From contig JAIOJA010000019.1 of the NCBI GenBank assembly GCA_019912315.1, positions 1 to 64,000 of the forward strand: a stretch of DNA of 64,000 bases. Reading direction: 5' to 3'. Positions 34,288 through 43,708 of this stretch are shown here, piece after piece (position 1 is the stretch's first letter; every line of letters starts with the position of its first letter). A program made the translations under genes and the position numbers. The DNA is from Planctomycetota bacterium (GTDB taxonomy: Bacteria; Planctomycetota; UBA8742; UBA2392). The notes beneath the pieces are model-generated. The model was given only the letters and a program-made list of their open reading frames with translations, did no database searches and was not told the origin of the DNA.

Positions 34288-36372
34288 ATGGCTGACAAAG
34301 CGCAACCATCACCCGAAGTGCAGCTTTACGCGCGCGTGCGTTTGCAGCGCGTTGTCTTCGGCGCATTCGCTATCGTGCTGGTGTGCCTGTTTGCGCTCGG
34401 GCTCAGTGCCTACCGGACGATGCAGGTTGAGCGCGACGCCGCACGTCTGGCCGAAGCTGACGCGCTGGCGCGCGCGGCGCGCGCCCGAAACCAGAGCGTC
34501 GCAACGGAAAAGGCAAAGCAGCAGACAGAAGATGAACTGTCCGTCCGAGAGCGCGAACTCGCCCTTGGCAAATGCCGTCTGGCTATGCTGGATGTTCGCG
34601 ACGGTAAGATCGCCCGTGCGGCGGCCTTGTTAAACGACGCGCGGGGTTTGGGGCTGCCCGCCTGGTCGCCCATGATTGAGCGCATGACGCGCGACGCGAC
34701 GCCCCGCTTTACCGGCAGTGAGCACTCCGACGCACCCGTAGTGGCGGGCGCCGTCAGCGGTGACGGTCGGGTTGTCGCCATCGCGCGTCAGACCGGCGCC
34801 GGGATCATCGTCGAAACCTGGAACGCGGCCGGCGGCGAGATCATTGCCGCCTATCCCGCAGCTTCACCGGCGCCGGACCTCACGTCCCGTCCCGCCCGAT
34901 TGCTATTGAGCCACGACGGCAGCGCCTGGTTTCTGCCCCTGCCCGAAATCTCATTCCACGGCAGCGAAGGCGGCATCACGCCCATCCACATCGATCGCTG
35001 GCCCCGCGGCGTGCCCCTGGCAGCTGTGACGGGCGACGCCAGTTTGACGACGGTGCATCTCGCGGCCGGGACGTTGATTCGCCTTGAGCGCAACGCCGCC
35101 CGCCAGTGGGGCGAGAGCGCGGTGTCCCTGGGCGAACACCAGTCAGGGGTCGCCGCCCTGTGCATGATGGAGGGGCGCCCCGTGGTGGCGACGGCGACGG
35201 GCATATACAGCATTGGGATATCCGGCGCGCTGATCAGCCTGCACGAGTTCACAGAGGCGCCGGGGAAAGTCGCGCTGCATGGCGGCGCGGGGGCCGTGTT
35301 CGCGGGTGTTTTGTACGGGCGGGAAGTGCGCCTGCTTGCGCTGTCCCTGGGCGATCAGACGCACCTCGCCACCAGTCGTCACGAAATGCCCGATGAGCAC
35401 TGCGAAGACCTGCTGTTCCTGCGGGACGACAGCCTGGTGTGGACCGGCCGATCCGGGCGCGCCTTCACTATGAGCTTCGCCGGCAAGCGGGAATGGGTGC
35501 TTGGCGGGTACACGCTCAGTTTTATGGAACGCCACAGCCAGGGGTTGCTGTTCGGCAATCGCCGGGGCGAAGTCAGCGTCCGCGTACTGGATGAGTCCCG
35601 CGACCTCGGGTTGTCGCGCCATGTGGTGCCGCCGCGGTTCACGCCTGAGGCGCGGGGGCACGGGTTCGTGATGCGCGCACCGGATGCCTGCTTGTTTGTC
35701 GTGCGGGGCCATGAGGTGCAGAGTATGGGCGAGTTGCTGTCTGCGGAGCTTGCGCCGCAGGGGCCCGCCTGGCGCGAGGGCGACACCCTGCGCCTGCCTG
35801 GGGGCGGGGTCAGTCATGAGCAGGGCGTGCTGCTGGGCGCAATGCGGGACGGCAGCGTGCTGCTGCACGACTCACCGCGCAAACTGAAGCTGGTCACGCC
35901 GGACGGCGTAATCGAGCGCCTGCTGCCCGTGGATCGCGTGCCGGAAACCGTGGTGGTGGCGGCCGGGGCGCGGGTGACCGCCATGCGTATCCGTGACGAC
36001 GTTTACGTAACCGATTTCCGAGCGGACCCGGAGCCCGTGGGCGGGCGCCTGGAGGCGTCGCCCGACCTGCTGGCGCTGGACGCCACGGGCACGCGCCTCG
36101 CGATCGCCTATGGGGCGACGGTGCTTGTCCAGGCCGTGAGCGACGAAAGCACATACACCTTGCGCACGGCGACATCGCCGCGACAGATCGCGTTGCTGTT
36201 CGAGGGCACGGTACTGGTCACCATCGAGACCGGCGCGCTGGTGTTTTATGAAGTGGAAACAGGGCGCGAGCTCACGCGCGCGGGCACGGAAGTAACGTCC
36301 ATCGCCGCGAGCGGCACGCGCTCCCTGAATATCGTGGCGTCCAATCGACTGCACGAACTGTCCTGGGATTAG
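34288..36372 (+). CDS. Membrane-anchored coiled-coil/beta-propeller-like protein
   Basis: 694 aa. A cytoplasmic start of about 20 residues precedes one membrane helix (VVFGAFAIVLVCLFALGLSA) and an Ala/Arg/Glu-rich coiled coil (about 45-100). About 550 residues of irregular WD/propeller-like blades follow (for example VVAGAVSGDGRVVAIARQTG, GRAFTMSFAGKREWVLGGYT, RQIALLFEGTVLVTIETGAL). The layout matches the extracellular half of planctomycete Ser/Thr kinases with C-terminal propellers, but no kinase domain is present. The function is unknown. Confidence 0.75.
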   Translation: MADKAQPSPEVQLYARVRLQRVVFGAFAIVLVCLFALGLSAYRTMQVERDAARLAEADALARAARARNQSVATEKAKQQTEDELSVRERELALGKCRLAMLDVRDGKIARAAALLNDARGLGLPAWSPMIERMTRDATPRFTGSEHSDAPVVAGAVSGDGRVVAIARQTGAGIIVETWNAAGGEIIAAYPAASPAPDLTSRPARLLLSHDGSAWFLPLPEISFHGSEGGITPIHIDRWPRGVPLAAVTGDASLTTVHLAAGTLIRLERNAARQWGESAVSLGEHQSGVAALCMMEGRPVVATATGIYSIGISGALISLHEFTEAPGKVALHGGAGAVFAGVLYGREVRLLALSLGDQTHLATSRHEMPDEHCEDLLFLRDDSLVWTGRSGRAFTMSFAGKREWVLGGYTLSFMERHSQGLLFGNRRGEVSVRVLDESRDLGLSRHVVPPRFTPEARGHGFVMRAPDACLFVVRGHEVQSMGELLSAELAPQGPAWREGDTLRLPGGGVSHEQGVLLGAMRDGSVLLHDSPRKLKLVTPDGVIERLLPVDRVPETVVVAAGARVTAMRIRDDVYVTDFRADPEPVGGRLEASPDLLALDATGTRLAIAYGATVLVQAVSDESTYTLRTATSPRQIALLFEGTVLVTIETGALVFYEVETGRELTRAGTEVTSIAASGTRSLNIVASNRLHELSWD

Positions 36373-36561
36373 CGCAGTCATGACGGTCGATCTCGCGGAG
36401 TACGCAGAGACCGTTTAAAGGAAGCATTTGTTTTCTCTTCGATCTCAGCGCCTCTGCGCGATGGTTTGCAGTGCTTTGCGGACTGATGCTGAAAACGCAT
36501 AGCCTGAATCGCCGCAAGCCCCGGGAATACCGCCGCATCCTTGCCGGTTTAGTATGGCGTG
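36373..36561. other. Intergenic, inverted GCG-rich repeat text
   Basis: GATCTCGCGGAGTACGCAGAGA (about 36389-36410) is partly inverted at ATCTCAGCGCCTCTGCGCGAT (about 36442-36462). Such TCTGCG/CGCAGAG dyads look like a dispersed intergenic repeat. No gene is seen. Confidence 0.35.
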
Positions 36562-37815
36562 ATGATCCAGTACGTCTTCATGGCAATCGGGTTTCTGGTC
36601 ACCATCCTGAACCTGCTCGTGTTTCTGGCGCTGCGGCGGCGCATGATCATCGCCTTTCCCCGGCGCGGCGGCCTGATCTCGTTCATACTTGCCGCGCCCT
36701 TCTGGCTGCTGCTGCACCCGGCAATCCTGCTGATGTTCGGCGGTGCTTCGGTCCTGATGGTGCTGCGCAACGACGCGCCCCTGGCGCTGCAGCTCAGCAG
36801 CATGTCGTTCCAGATGGCGGTGTGGATCTACGGCGGGATTCTGCTTCTGGCGGGCACACCAGGCACCTTCGCGGGCGCCGCCCGCCGCCTGCGTCGCCTG
36901 TTCAACAAGCACCCCGACGGCACCCGCCCCGAGAAGGACCTCGCCGTTGACGAACGCCGACGCAACCTTGTGAAGGCCGGGCTGGTCATGCCGGCCGCGA
37001 TCGTCGCCACCGCGGCGGGCGGGACCCTGGCCGCGCGGCAGGCGCCGGTCGTGAACCGGATTCGACTTCGCGTGCCGAAAGACCGCACCAACCTGCACGG
37101 GCTGACGATCGCGCAGGTCAGTGACGTACACGTTGGCAGCTACATGGATCGTGAGCGCCTGCGCATGATCAGCGACGTGATGAACTCCCTGAAGGCGGAC
37201 TATCACGTGATGACCGGCGACCTGCTGGACAACGACATGATCCAGCTTGAGCACTCGCAGGACTTCCTGCGTGACTTGAGCCCGCGTCGCGAAGTGCTGA
37301 TGTGCATGGGCAACCATGAGTACATCGCGGCGCGCACCGGCGACGTGAAGGATGTCGTCAACGGGCTGCGCGAAACCGGCGCTCAACTGCTGATTGACGA
37401 CGCCCGCAAGCTGAGTGTCGGCGGCGATCACCTGTGGGTCGGCGGCATCGACTACCCTGCTCAGGCGGGTCTGCCCGGCTCAAGACGCACGCCGCATGAC
37501 AGCCTTTCGCACACGCTGGCGCTTATGGACGACGACGGCGCGCCGCGCATTGTGCTGGCCCACCACCCGAAGTCCTTCGCCGCGGGCAAGGACATGCAGC
37601 TTGACCTGATGCTCAGCGGGCACACACACGGCGGGCAATTGAAACTCGGGCGCATCGGTGACTTCGCCATCACGCCCGTACTGCCGTTCGAGTTCTTCCA
37701 TAACGGGCACTACGAGCGCAACGGGCGTCGCCTGTACGTCAACGCCGGGGCCGGCGGCTGGATGCCCGTGCGCATCAACTGCCCGCCCGAAATCACGATC
37801 ATCGAGCTGGTCTAA
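36562..37815 (+). CDS. Membrane metallophosphoesterase (copy 1)
   Basis: 417 aa from the ATG at 36562 (the track uses the preceding GTG). Four N-terminal hydrophobic helices (about 1-110) are followed by a calcineurin-like phosphoesterase domain (about 185-417). All metal motifs are present: AQVSDVHVGS (D-x-H), MTGDLLDNDM (GD), CMGNHEY (GNHE), AHHPKSF (H) and LSGHTHGGQ (GHxH). It resembles the YkuE/YaeI membrane phosphoesterases that act on lipid-linked phosphates. It is 8 bases before a close paralogue. Confidence 0.92.
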   Translation: MIQYVFMAIGFLVTILNLLVFLALRRRMIIAFPRRGGLISFILAAPFWLLLHPAILLMFGGASVLMVLRNDAPLALQLSSMSFQMAVWIYGGILLLAGTPGTFAGAARRLRRLFNKHPDGTRPEKDLAVDERRRNLVKAGLVMPAAIVATAAGGTLAARQAPVVNRIRLRVPKDRTNLHGLTIAQVSDVHVGSYMDRERLRMISDVMNSLKADYHVMTGDLLDNDMIQLEHSQDFLRDLSPRREVLMCMGNHEYIAARTGDVKDVVNGLRETGAQLLIDDARKLSVGGDHLWVGGIDYPAQAGLPGSRRTPHDSLSHTLALMDDDGAPRIVLAHHPKSFAAGKDMQLDLMLSGHTHGGQLKLGRIGDFAITPVLPFEFFHNGHYERNGRRLYVNAGAGGWMPVRINCPPEITIIELV

Positions 37816-37823
37816 ACGCTAAC

Positions 37824-38978
37824 ATGCAGGCGATGCGGATCGCGCTGATCATGCTGGTCGTCAACGGGCTGATTTTCTGGGCCCTGTGGGTGCGCATTTC
37901 CGCGCTGGCCGACAAGCGCAAGAAACGCGCGCGCATTGCGCTTGCCGCAGTGTATTGGCCGCTGCTGATCCCGACGTTCTTCTTGCCGTTCACGCCTTCC
38001 GTTCCGCTTTGGCTGTCCCTGCCGAGTATGGTGTTTCAATTTGCCATGCTCTGTTACGGCATCTGGCTGATCCTGTTCGCGTTTCCGCTGTTTGCGGGGG
38101 GCAAGCTGTATAGACGCATCGCAAAGCCGGTCGACACGGAGCGCCGTGAATGGATGAAACGGGCGGCGCTCGCCCCGCCGGCCTGCATTCTCATCGGCAG
38201 CACGGCCGGCGCGTTCGGCGCCATGAGCGAGCCTGTGATCCGCAAAGTCCGCCTGGATACGCCGCGCGACATGACCAACCTGCATGGCCTGCGCATCGTG
38301 CAGATCAGTGACGTGCACATCGGGCGCTTCATGCGCACAGACAAGCTGCGCGAAATGGTTGCCCAGGTGAACGCCCAGAACCCGGACATCGTGGTCTGCA
38401 CGGGCGATCTGCTCGATCACGCCATGGAACAGCTCGAAGACGCGCAGATGGTGCTGCGCGGCATGAAGTACCGCCAGGGGCTGTTCATGTGCCTGGGCAA
38501 TCATGAATACTACGCGGCCGGCGGGAAGCTGGATGCGCTGATCGCGGGCGTCGAGGACACCGGCTGTGTGCTGCTGCGCGACGCAAACTTGCGGGTGCAA
38601 GTCGGCGGCGACCACCTGTGGATGCTGGGCGTGGACTACCCGGGGCGCCGCCAGCCGCCGGAGAGTTTCGACTTTGCATTGGCTGACGTCGCCGACGACG
38701 GCGCGCCGCGCATCGTGCTGGCACACAACCCGACCAGTTTCTGGGAAGGGCGCGAACGGCCTATCGACCTGATGCTCAGCGGGCACACCCACGGCGGGCA
38801 GGTAAGTTTAGGGCGCATCGGGCACTATGAGCTGTCGCCGGTGCTGCCCGTCGAGCTGTACCACGCGGGCGAGTACGATCACGAAGGGCGCAAATTGTAC
38901 GTCAACAGCGGAACAGGACAGTGGATGCCGATCCGCGTGAACTGCCCGCCGGAAATCACGGTTATCGAGCTGGTCTAG
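37824..38978 (+). CDS. Membrane metallophosphoesterase (copy 2)
   Basis: 384 aa, paralogue of the preceding gene: about three N-terminal helices (IALIMLVVNGLIFWALWVRI, LLIPTFFLPFTPSVPLWLSL), then the full catalytic set IVQISDVHIGRF, CTGDLLDH, CLGNHEYYA, AHNPTSFW and LSGHTHGGQ. The last residues, WMPIRVNCPPEITVIELV, nearly match copy 1 (WMPVRINCPPEITIIELV). Tandem duplication is evident. It is translated from the same transcript and is followed 11 bases later by a HAD phosphatase gene. Confidence 0.92.
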   Translation: MQAMRIALIMLVVNGLIFWALWVRISALADKRKKRARIALAAVYWPLLIPTFFLPFTPSVPLWLSLPSMVFQFAMLCYGIWLILFAFPLFAGGKLYRRIAKPVDTERREWMKRAALAPPACILIGSTAGAFGAMSEPVIRKVRLDTPRDMTNLHGLRIVQISDVHIGRFMRTDKLREMVAQVNAQNPDIVVCTGDLLDHAMEQLEDAQMVLRGMKYRQGLFMCLGNHEYYAAGGKLDALIAGVEDTGCVLLRDANLRVQVGGDHLWMLGVDYPGRRQPPESFDFALADVADDGAPRIVLAHNPTSFWEGRERPIDLMLSGHTHGGQVSLGRIGHYELSPVLPVELYHAGEYDHEGRKLYVNSGTGQWMPIRVNCPPEITVIELV

Positions 38979-38989
38979 CGACCACTACC

Positions 38990-39700
38990 ATGCGCGGCGT
39001 CGCGAACTACCCTTCCCTCATGGGCTATCCCTGGACTGGCAACTCACTTGAGGCCGTCGCCTTCGACATGGACGGCACGCTGCTCAACTCCGGCATCTTC
39101 GGCGTGCGCGCGATTGAGCTGGCGTTTGAGGAACTGATCGCCGACGGCGTGTTGCCGGGTGTCGAAGCCGTGCCCGGCGCCGACGCGATTCGCGGGCAGA
39201 TCGGCAAGCCGCCGATCGAGTTCTACGCGGGGCTGATTCCCGACAATCTCGCCCATCGCGCGCGCGACCTGCATGAACGCGCCTCGCACCATGAGCGCAG
39301 CCTGCTCCGCAACGGCAGCGGCAGGATGTTCGATGGCGCGCGTGAGCTGCTGGTCGGGCTGCGCGAGCGCGGGCTGAAGTTGCTGCTGGTGTCGAACTGC
39401 GACACCGGCTACATGGATTCCGTGGTCGAAACATTCGCGCTTGACGACGTTCTGCATTTCCGCGCGGCGGCCGGTCGCAGCGCCGACGTCAACAAGACGG
39501 GCGAGCTCAAGCGCGGGCTTGAAACCGTCGGCGCGAAGACCGGCATCATGGTGGGCGACCGGTTTCACGATCACGACGCCGCCCGCGCCAACGGGCTGTG
39601 GTTTGTGGGCTGCACTTACGGGTATGGCGGGCGCAACGAGCTGGCGGGCGCGGACGCACTGATAGATGACATCCGCGAGCTGACGAACCTGCTGGCATAA
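38990..39700 (+). CDS. HAD-superfamily phosphatase (beta-phosphoglucomutase/PGP-like)
   Basis: 236 aa from the ATG at 38990; 39020 is an alternative, as neither has a clear RBS. Motif I is AVAFDMDGTLLNSG, with the Asp nucleophile and the acid/base Asp. Motif II is LLLVSNCDTG. The motif III lysine is probably in NKTGELKRGL, and motif IV is GIMVGDRFHDHDAARANGL. A helical cap lies between motifs I and II, placing it in subfamily IA. Phosphoglycolate or a sugar phosphate is a likely substrate. It is third in the phosphoesterase operon. Confidence 0.88.
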   Translation: MRGVANYPSLMGYPWTGNSLEAVAFDMDGTLLNSGIFGVRAIELAFEELIADGVLPGVEAVPGADAIRGQIGKPPIEFYAGLIPDNLAHRARDLHERASHHERSLLRNGSGRMFDGARELLVGLRERGLKLLLVSNCDTGYMDSVVETFALDDVLHFRAAAGRSADVNKTGELKRGLETVGAKTGIMVGDRFHDHDAARANGLWFVGCTYGYGGRNELAGADALIDDIRELTNLLA

Positions 39701-39761
39701 GGCGCCCGTTTTCGCTCCGCCGCCCGCTGGCAACCACGCCCCGTGCCGTTAAGGTGTTGGT

Positions 39762-40376
39762 GTGACTGAGCCCGAAACCCAGGTCTCGGAAGTCCCGCTC
39801 GAAACCGCGCAGGCGAAACCGCGCGGCAACAACATTCTGCTGCTTGTCCTGCTGTTCAGTATGGTCGGCTCTGCCGCCGGCGTCGCCATCTGGTGGATGG
39901 AACGCAACAGCGGGCAACCGGACCCGCACACCACCTACTGGCCCGACTCGCACGACGACGACTACTACCACGTTGACCAGGGCGATTACGATGGCGGGCA
40001 GGCCCACATGCGGAAACTCGCGGACGCGCTGCTGGCTTATCGGCAAGGGCCCGAGGGCGGCGGCGTGCGCTGGCCCAATGAGTTGAGCGAGCTGCGGTTG
40101 TTCGGCCTGCTGGAGCCGGACTTCGACATGACTGGCAGGCTCAGCGGTGAGCCGGTTGTCTACCAGCCCGAAATGCCGATCAACCACGACCCGTCCCGCT
40201 GGGTATTGTGCCACGACATCGAGATCGGCTGGCGCCGCGTCGCCAACACCGGTTTATCCAGCAAGGGCCCCCGCGCCGCCGTCGTGATTCTTGGCGACGG
40301 CACGGTGAAGCTGCTGCAAGGGGACGAGCTTGAGTACTACGGCGGGCTGAACCTGCAGGTGGAATCGGCCCGATGA
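39762..40376 (+). CDS. Single-pass membrane protein of unknown function
   Basis: 204 aa from a GTG start with AAGG 8 bases upstream. A Pro/Lys-rich cytoplasmic head precedes one helix (NILLLVLLFSMVGSAAGVAIWW) and an Asp/Tyr/His-rich linker (DSHDDDYYHVDQGDYDGG). The globular part has KLADALLAYRQGPEGGGVRW and ends IGDG-like (AAVVILGDGTVKLLQGDELE). The arrangement resembles type II-secretion pseudopilin or DUF1559-type proteins in general outline only. Its last codons overlap thiS by 4 bases (ATGA), so it is co-translated with thiamine genes. Confidence 0.7.
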   Translation: MTEPETQVSEVPLETAQAKPRGNNILLLVLLFSMVGSAAGVAIWWMERNSGQPDPHTTYWPDSHDDDYYHVDQGDYDGGQAHMRKLADALLAYRQGPEGGGVRWPNELSELRLFGLLEPDFDMTGRLSGEPVVYQPEMPINHDPSRWVLCHDIEIGWRRVANTGLSSKGPRAAVVILGDGTVKLLQGDELEYYGGLNLQVESAR

Positions 40377-40573
40377 AGATTACCGTGAATGGCAAAGAGC
40401 GCGAAATCGCGGACGGCGCCACCATCGCGCAGCTTGTGGACCAGCTTGCGCTGAAGACGGACCGCATCGCCACGGAGCGCAATTTGAGCGTCGTGCCGAA
40501 AGCGAAGTATGCGGAAACAAAACTCGCGGAAGGCGACAAACTGGAAATCGTTACGTTTGTAGGCGGCGGATAG
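40373..40573 (+). CDS. thiS: Sulfur carrier protein ThiS
   Basis: 66 aa beta-grasp protein: MKITVNGKEREIADGATIAQLVDQL...EGDKLEIVTFVGGG. The C-terminal Gly-Gly is adenylated by ThiF and converted to a thiocarboxylate that donates sulfur to the thiazole ring. It overlaps the upstream gene by 4 bases and precedes thiG by 64 bases. Confidence 0.94.
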   Translation: MKITVNGKEREIADGATIAQLVDQLALKTDRIATERNLSVVPKAKYAETKLAEGDKLEIVTFVGGG

Positions 40574-40637
40574 AACGGATTCAGGGTCCGGCGCCGCTGC
40601 ATCCTGAACCATGAATGCTGATTCCGACAGGACTGAC

Positions 40638-41471
40638 ATGACAGCGACGGCATCTGAACTGGATACACCCCTCAAGGTCGGCGACTATACGTTCAACTCG
40701 CGCCTGTTTGTGGGCACGGGAAAGTACGCGAGCTTTGAGCTCATGCGCGACTGCCTTGCCGCCAGCGGCACGGAATGCGTCACCGTCGCCGTGCGACGCG
40801 TGAAACTTGACGGCGCGCCCGGCGAGAATCTGCTCAGCTTCGTGGATGAGTCCCGCTACAAGATCCTGCCCAACACAGCCGGCTGCTTCAGCGCCGAAGA
40901 CGCGATCCGCACGGCGCACCTGTCGCGCGAGGCGTTGAACACGCCGCTGGTGAAGCTCGAGGTGCTGGCCGACCCGAAGACCCTGCTGCCGGATCCGGTG
41001 GGCACGCTCGAGGCCTGCGACAGACTCGTGAAAGAGGGCTTTACAGTGCTGGTCTACACCAGCGACGACCCGGTAATGGCGCGCAGGCTGGCGGACCTCG
41101 GCGTCGCGAGTGTGATGCCCGCGGGCTCGCCTATAGGCAGCGGCCAGGGCGTGCTGAACCCGAACAACATCCGCATTATCCTGGAGACCGTGCGTCCCGA
41201 GTTCAAGCTGCCCATTATCGTCGACGCGGGCGTCGGCACGGCCAGCGACGTCAGCATCGCCATGGAGCTGGGCGCCGACGGCGTGTTGCTGAATACAGGC
41301 ATCGCCCACGCACAGGACCCGCTGAGAATGGCCTACGCCATGAAAGCGGCAACCGAGGCGGGTAGACTGGCGCACCTGGCGGGTCGCATCCCGCGCAAGC
41401 TGTATGCGAACGCCTCAAGCCCCATGGAAGGGCGCATCGCGGGCGCCAAAGACGCCATCCCCGGGGAGTAG
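40638..41471 (+). CDS. thiG: Thiazole synthase ThiG
   Basis: 277 aa from the ATG at 40638 (AGGACTGAC upstream); the track's 40611 start adds nine residues without an RBS. It is a complete ThiG TIM barrel: [110 protein letters not shown]. It joins DXP, dehydroglycine and the ThiS thiocarboxylate to make the thiazole phosphate of thiamine. The dehydroglycine supplier (ThiO/ThiH) and ThiF are not in the window. Confidence 0.96.
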   Translation: MTATASELDTPLKVGDYTFNSRLFVGTGKYASFELMRDCLAASGTECVTVAVRRVKLDGAPGENLLSFVDESRYKILPNTAGCFSAEDAIRTAHLSREALNTPLVKLEVLADPKTLLPDPVGTLEACDRLVKEGFTVLVYTSDDPVMARRLADLGVASVMPAGSPIGSGQGVLNPNNIRIILETVRPEFKLPIIVDAGVGTASDVSIAMELGADGVLLNTGIAHAQDPLRMAYAMKAATEAGRLAHLAGRIPRKLYANASSPMEGRIAGAKDAIPGE

Positions 41472-41474
41472 ACG

Positions 41475-41918
41475 CTACTCGAAGAATTGATCGTACTCGT
41501 GAAGAAGGTGGGTCACCTGCTCACGCGCCATGCCTGACCTGGCGTCGTCCGTTTCCGCTGCCAAGTGGTCCACAGCCGGCATGTATCTGTTCAGCCATAT
41601 GTGCAGTTGGTTGTGAGGCTCACCGGTCATGGTGCACTTGCGAACCAACTCGCTGGTTTGCTTCTGCAGCACTTTCCCGAGTGCCATCGAGTCGCCGGTG
41701 TGCTCTCGAACGGTCTGCTGCATCCGGTTGACCGCCTCACGGGTGTTGGTATCAGCCTGCCATTTGCTTCCATCGTTCAGCTTCAGCGTTTCTCCGGGGG
41801 CTGCTTCGTGCCGGTGTTCCAGTGAGTTGGCGGCTGGCGACGCGTTGTCGCCGTTGCAGCCTGCAAACACAACGGTCATCATTGTAAGCGCGGCGAAAAT
41901 CGCGACCGTGGCTTTCAT
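41475..41918 (-). CDS. Lipoprotein of unknown function
   Basis: 147 aa. The signal peptide with lipobox VVFAGC (Cys20) marks a lipoprotein. The rest is helical and His/Glu-rich (LEHRHEAAPGETLKLNDGSK, HNQLHIWLNRYMPAVDHLAA) with a second cysteine in KCTMTGEPHN. The HxxH and Cys pattern might bind metal or haem, but no family was recognised. The stop is 3 bases from thiG's stop (convergent). Confidence 0.75.
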   Translation of the reverse strand: MKATVAIFAALTMMTVVFAGCNGDNASPAANSLEHRHEAAPGETLKLNDGSKWQADTNTREAVNRMQQTVREHTGDSMALGKVLQKQTSELVRKCTMTGEPHNQLHIWLNRYMPAVDHLAAETDDARSGMAREQVTHLLHEYDQFFE

Positions 41919-42036
41919 GGGAAGCTCCTATATTCGGATGTTCACGTCTGAATATAGAACAGGGATGCTAGTGGTGAGTATTCCCGCGAGTCGAAGTCGC
42001 ACCGCTAATGCGGCTTAGCGGCAAGCCTGACCCGGA

Positions 42037-42813
42037 CTACAGCCGCGGCTGCCAGGCGCGTGTGAAGGCGCGGCGGCGCACGATCTGCAGCACCGCAACC
42101 GCCGTGATGCCGTCGCCGAACACCAGCATGAACATCACTACCAGTTGGTACTTCGCCGCAACGAGTGGCTCCACGCCGCCCAGCAGCGTGCCCACCATGA
42201 CGCCCGGCAGCTTGACGATCCCGACGATCAGCATGGCGTTGATCACCGGCGTGACGGCCGCCATGAACGCTCGGCTCGCCATCGCTCGCGTCGCTTGCGC
42301 CGGAGAGGCGCCCAGCGACAGCGCGGCCTCGATCTTCTCGCGCTGCTCAACAAGATCTTCGGCATAACGCGTCGTCGCCAGCACGGCGGCCGTCATTGCG
42401 TTGCCCAGAATGATCCCGCCCAGAGGAATGAAATACTGGGCCGTGTAGTCGTGTATACCGACAACCGCCTGCGTCACGTAGATCAGCGTCAGCGCCGTCA
42501 CCACCGACAGCACCAGCGTGATCAGCGGGCCCATGCCCCTTAGCAGCTTGTTCACGCGGCGGCCGGCCGTGAAGCCTGCGGTCGCGGTCATGGCGATCAG
42601 TATCAGCGAGATTGCCCACCACTGCTCGCGCGCGAAGACCCAGCCGAGAATCATGCCGATGGCAATCAGTTGTACCGTCGCGCGCGCGGTTGCGATCGCG
42701 CCGTCCTTCACCATATTGATGCCGAAGGCAAACGCGACGGCGACCACTACCACCATCAGCGCCATGGCGGCGCCGAGCCCAAGCCAGCCGGGGTCGATCA
42801 CCTGCGCGATCAT
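42037..42813 (-). CDS. fetB: FetB-type (UPF0014) ABC permease
   Basis: 258 aa with about seven membrane helices (LGLGAAMALMVVVVAVAFAF, ATVQLIAIGMILGWVFA, FIPLGGIILGNAMTAAVLAT). The hallmark of UPF0014 permeases is GIILGNAMTA and the long RYAEDLVEQREKIEAALSLG segment. With FetA it exports iron or other metal ions. The start overlaps the end of fetA by 4 bases. It ends at 42037, with a non-coding gap before the lipoprotein gene. Confidence 0.92.
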   Translation of the reverse strand: MIAQVIDPGWLGLGAAMALMVVVVAVAFAFGINMVKDGAIATARATVQLIAIGMILGWVFAREQWWAISLILIAMTATAGFTAGRRVNKLLRGMGPLITLVLSVVTALTLIYVTQAVVGIHDYTAQYFIPLGGIILGNAMTAAVLATTRYAEDLVEQREKIEAALSLGASPAQATRAMASRAFMAAVTPVINAMLIVGIVKLPGVMVGTLLGGVEPLVAAKYQLVVMFMLVFGDGITAVAVLQIVRRRAFTRAWQPRL

Positions 42814-43571
42814 GACGGGCTCCCGAGAAACGCGCTGACGTCGGCATCGACTTTGCCGGCGGCCACATCCGCGGCGGGGTAGCGTCCGGCCACTTTGCCA
42901 CCCAGCAGGATCAACGCGTCACCGCCTAGCACTTCAAGGTCCTCCGGGCGGTGCGTGATGCACATCAGGGTGATGCCTTCGTTTTCGACCCAGCGCTTGA
43001 TCTCGCCCAGCATCTCCCGGGCCGTGCGTACATCGAGCGCGCCGGTCGGCTCGTCCAACAGGAGCAGCTTCGGGCGCAGCAGCATAGCCCGCGCGATGTT
43101 CAGCCGATGGCGCTGGCCTTCGGAAAGCTCTTTGGATGGACGCTCAAGCTCGACCTTCAACTGCACGGCCTGCATCACGTCGGCAACGGCCAGCTTCAGT
43201 GTCGGCTGGCCGTTCCATTTCTGGGGCAGATACAGCTCCTCGCGCACCGTGCCGCCGAACAGGTATGAACGCTGGGCAACGTAGACGGCCGTGCGGCGCA
43301 ACCCGCGGATGTCCCACTCGCGCACGCCTTTGCCCAGCACGTTGACATTGCCGGCGTCGGCATCAATCAGGCGGTTGATCGTTCGGAACAGGGTGGACTT
43401 GCCGCCACCGGATTCGCCAAGCACGCTCAGCGTCGCACCCGCCGCAACTTCCAGTGACACGCCGTCAAGGATGACACTGTCCGCGCCCTCGCCGCCGGTG
43501 TTCAAACGTGCCGCCCTTAAACCCCGCGAGGTCACGCGCACATCAGTCAGTTGAACGGCCGCTTCCACCAT
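42810..43571 (-). CDS. fetA: FetA-type ABC ATPase
   Basis: 253 aa ABC ATPase: Walker A GESGGGKST (about 52-60), Q-loop YVAQRSYLFGGTV, signature LSEGQRHRL, Walker B LLLLDEPTGALD and switch His in CITHRPEDLE. It partners the UPF0014 permease encoded downstream with a 4-bp overlap, as in Escherichia coli FetAB, an iron exporter that protects from oxidative stress. Confidence 0.93.
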   Translation of the reverse strand: MVEAAVQLTDVRVTSRGLRAARLNTGGEGADSVILDGVSLEVAAGATLSVLGESGGGKSTLFRTINRLIDADAGNVNVLGKGVREWDIRGLRRTAVYVAQRSYLFGGTVREELYLPQKWNGQPTLKLAVADVMQAVQLKVELERPSKELSEGQRHRLNIARAMLLRPKLLLLDEPTGALDVRTAREMLGEIKRWVENEGITLMCITHRPEDLEVLGGDALILLGGKVAGRYPAADVAAGKVDADVSAFLGSPS

Positions 43572-43708
43572 GTCGCAATTGTGGCTTCGCTATCAGCAAA
43601 GGACAGTGGCATTCGCTTCCGGTGAATGCGCGGCGCCTGCTTGCAGCAAGCGGCTGGAAGGCGATGCCACCGCGTTGCACCTGCCCCCCGCGCCGATATG
43701 CTGCGCCC

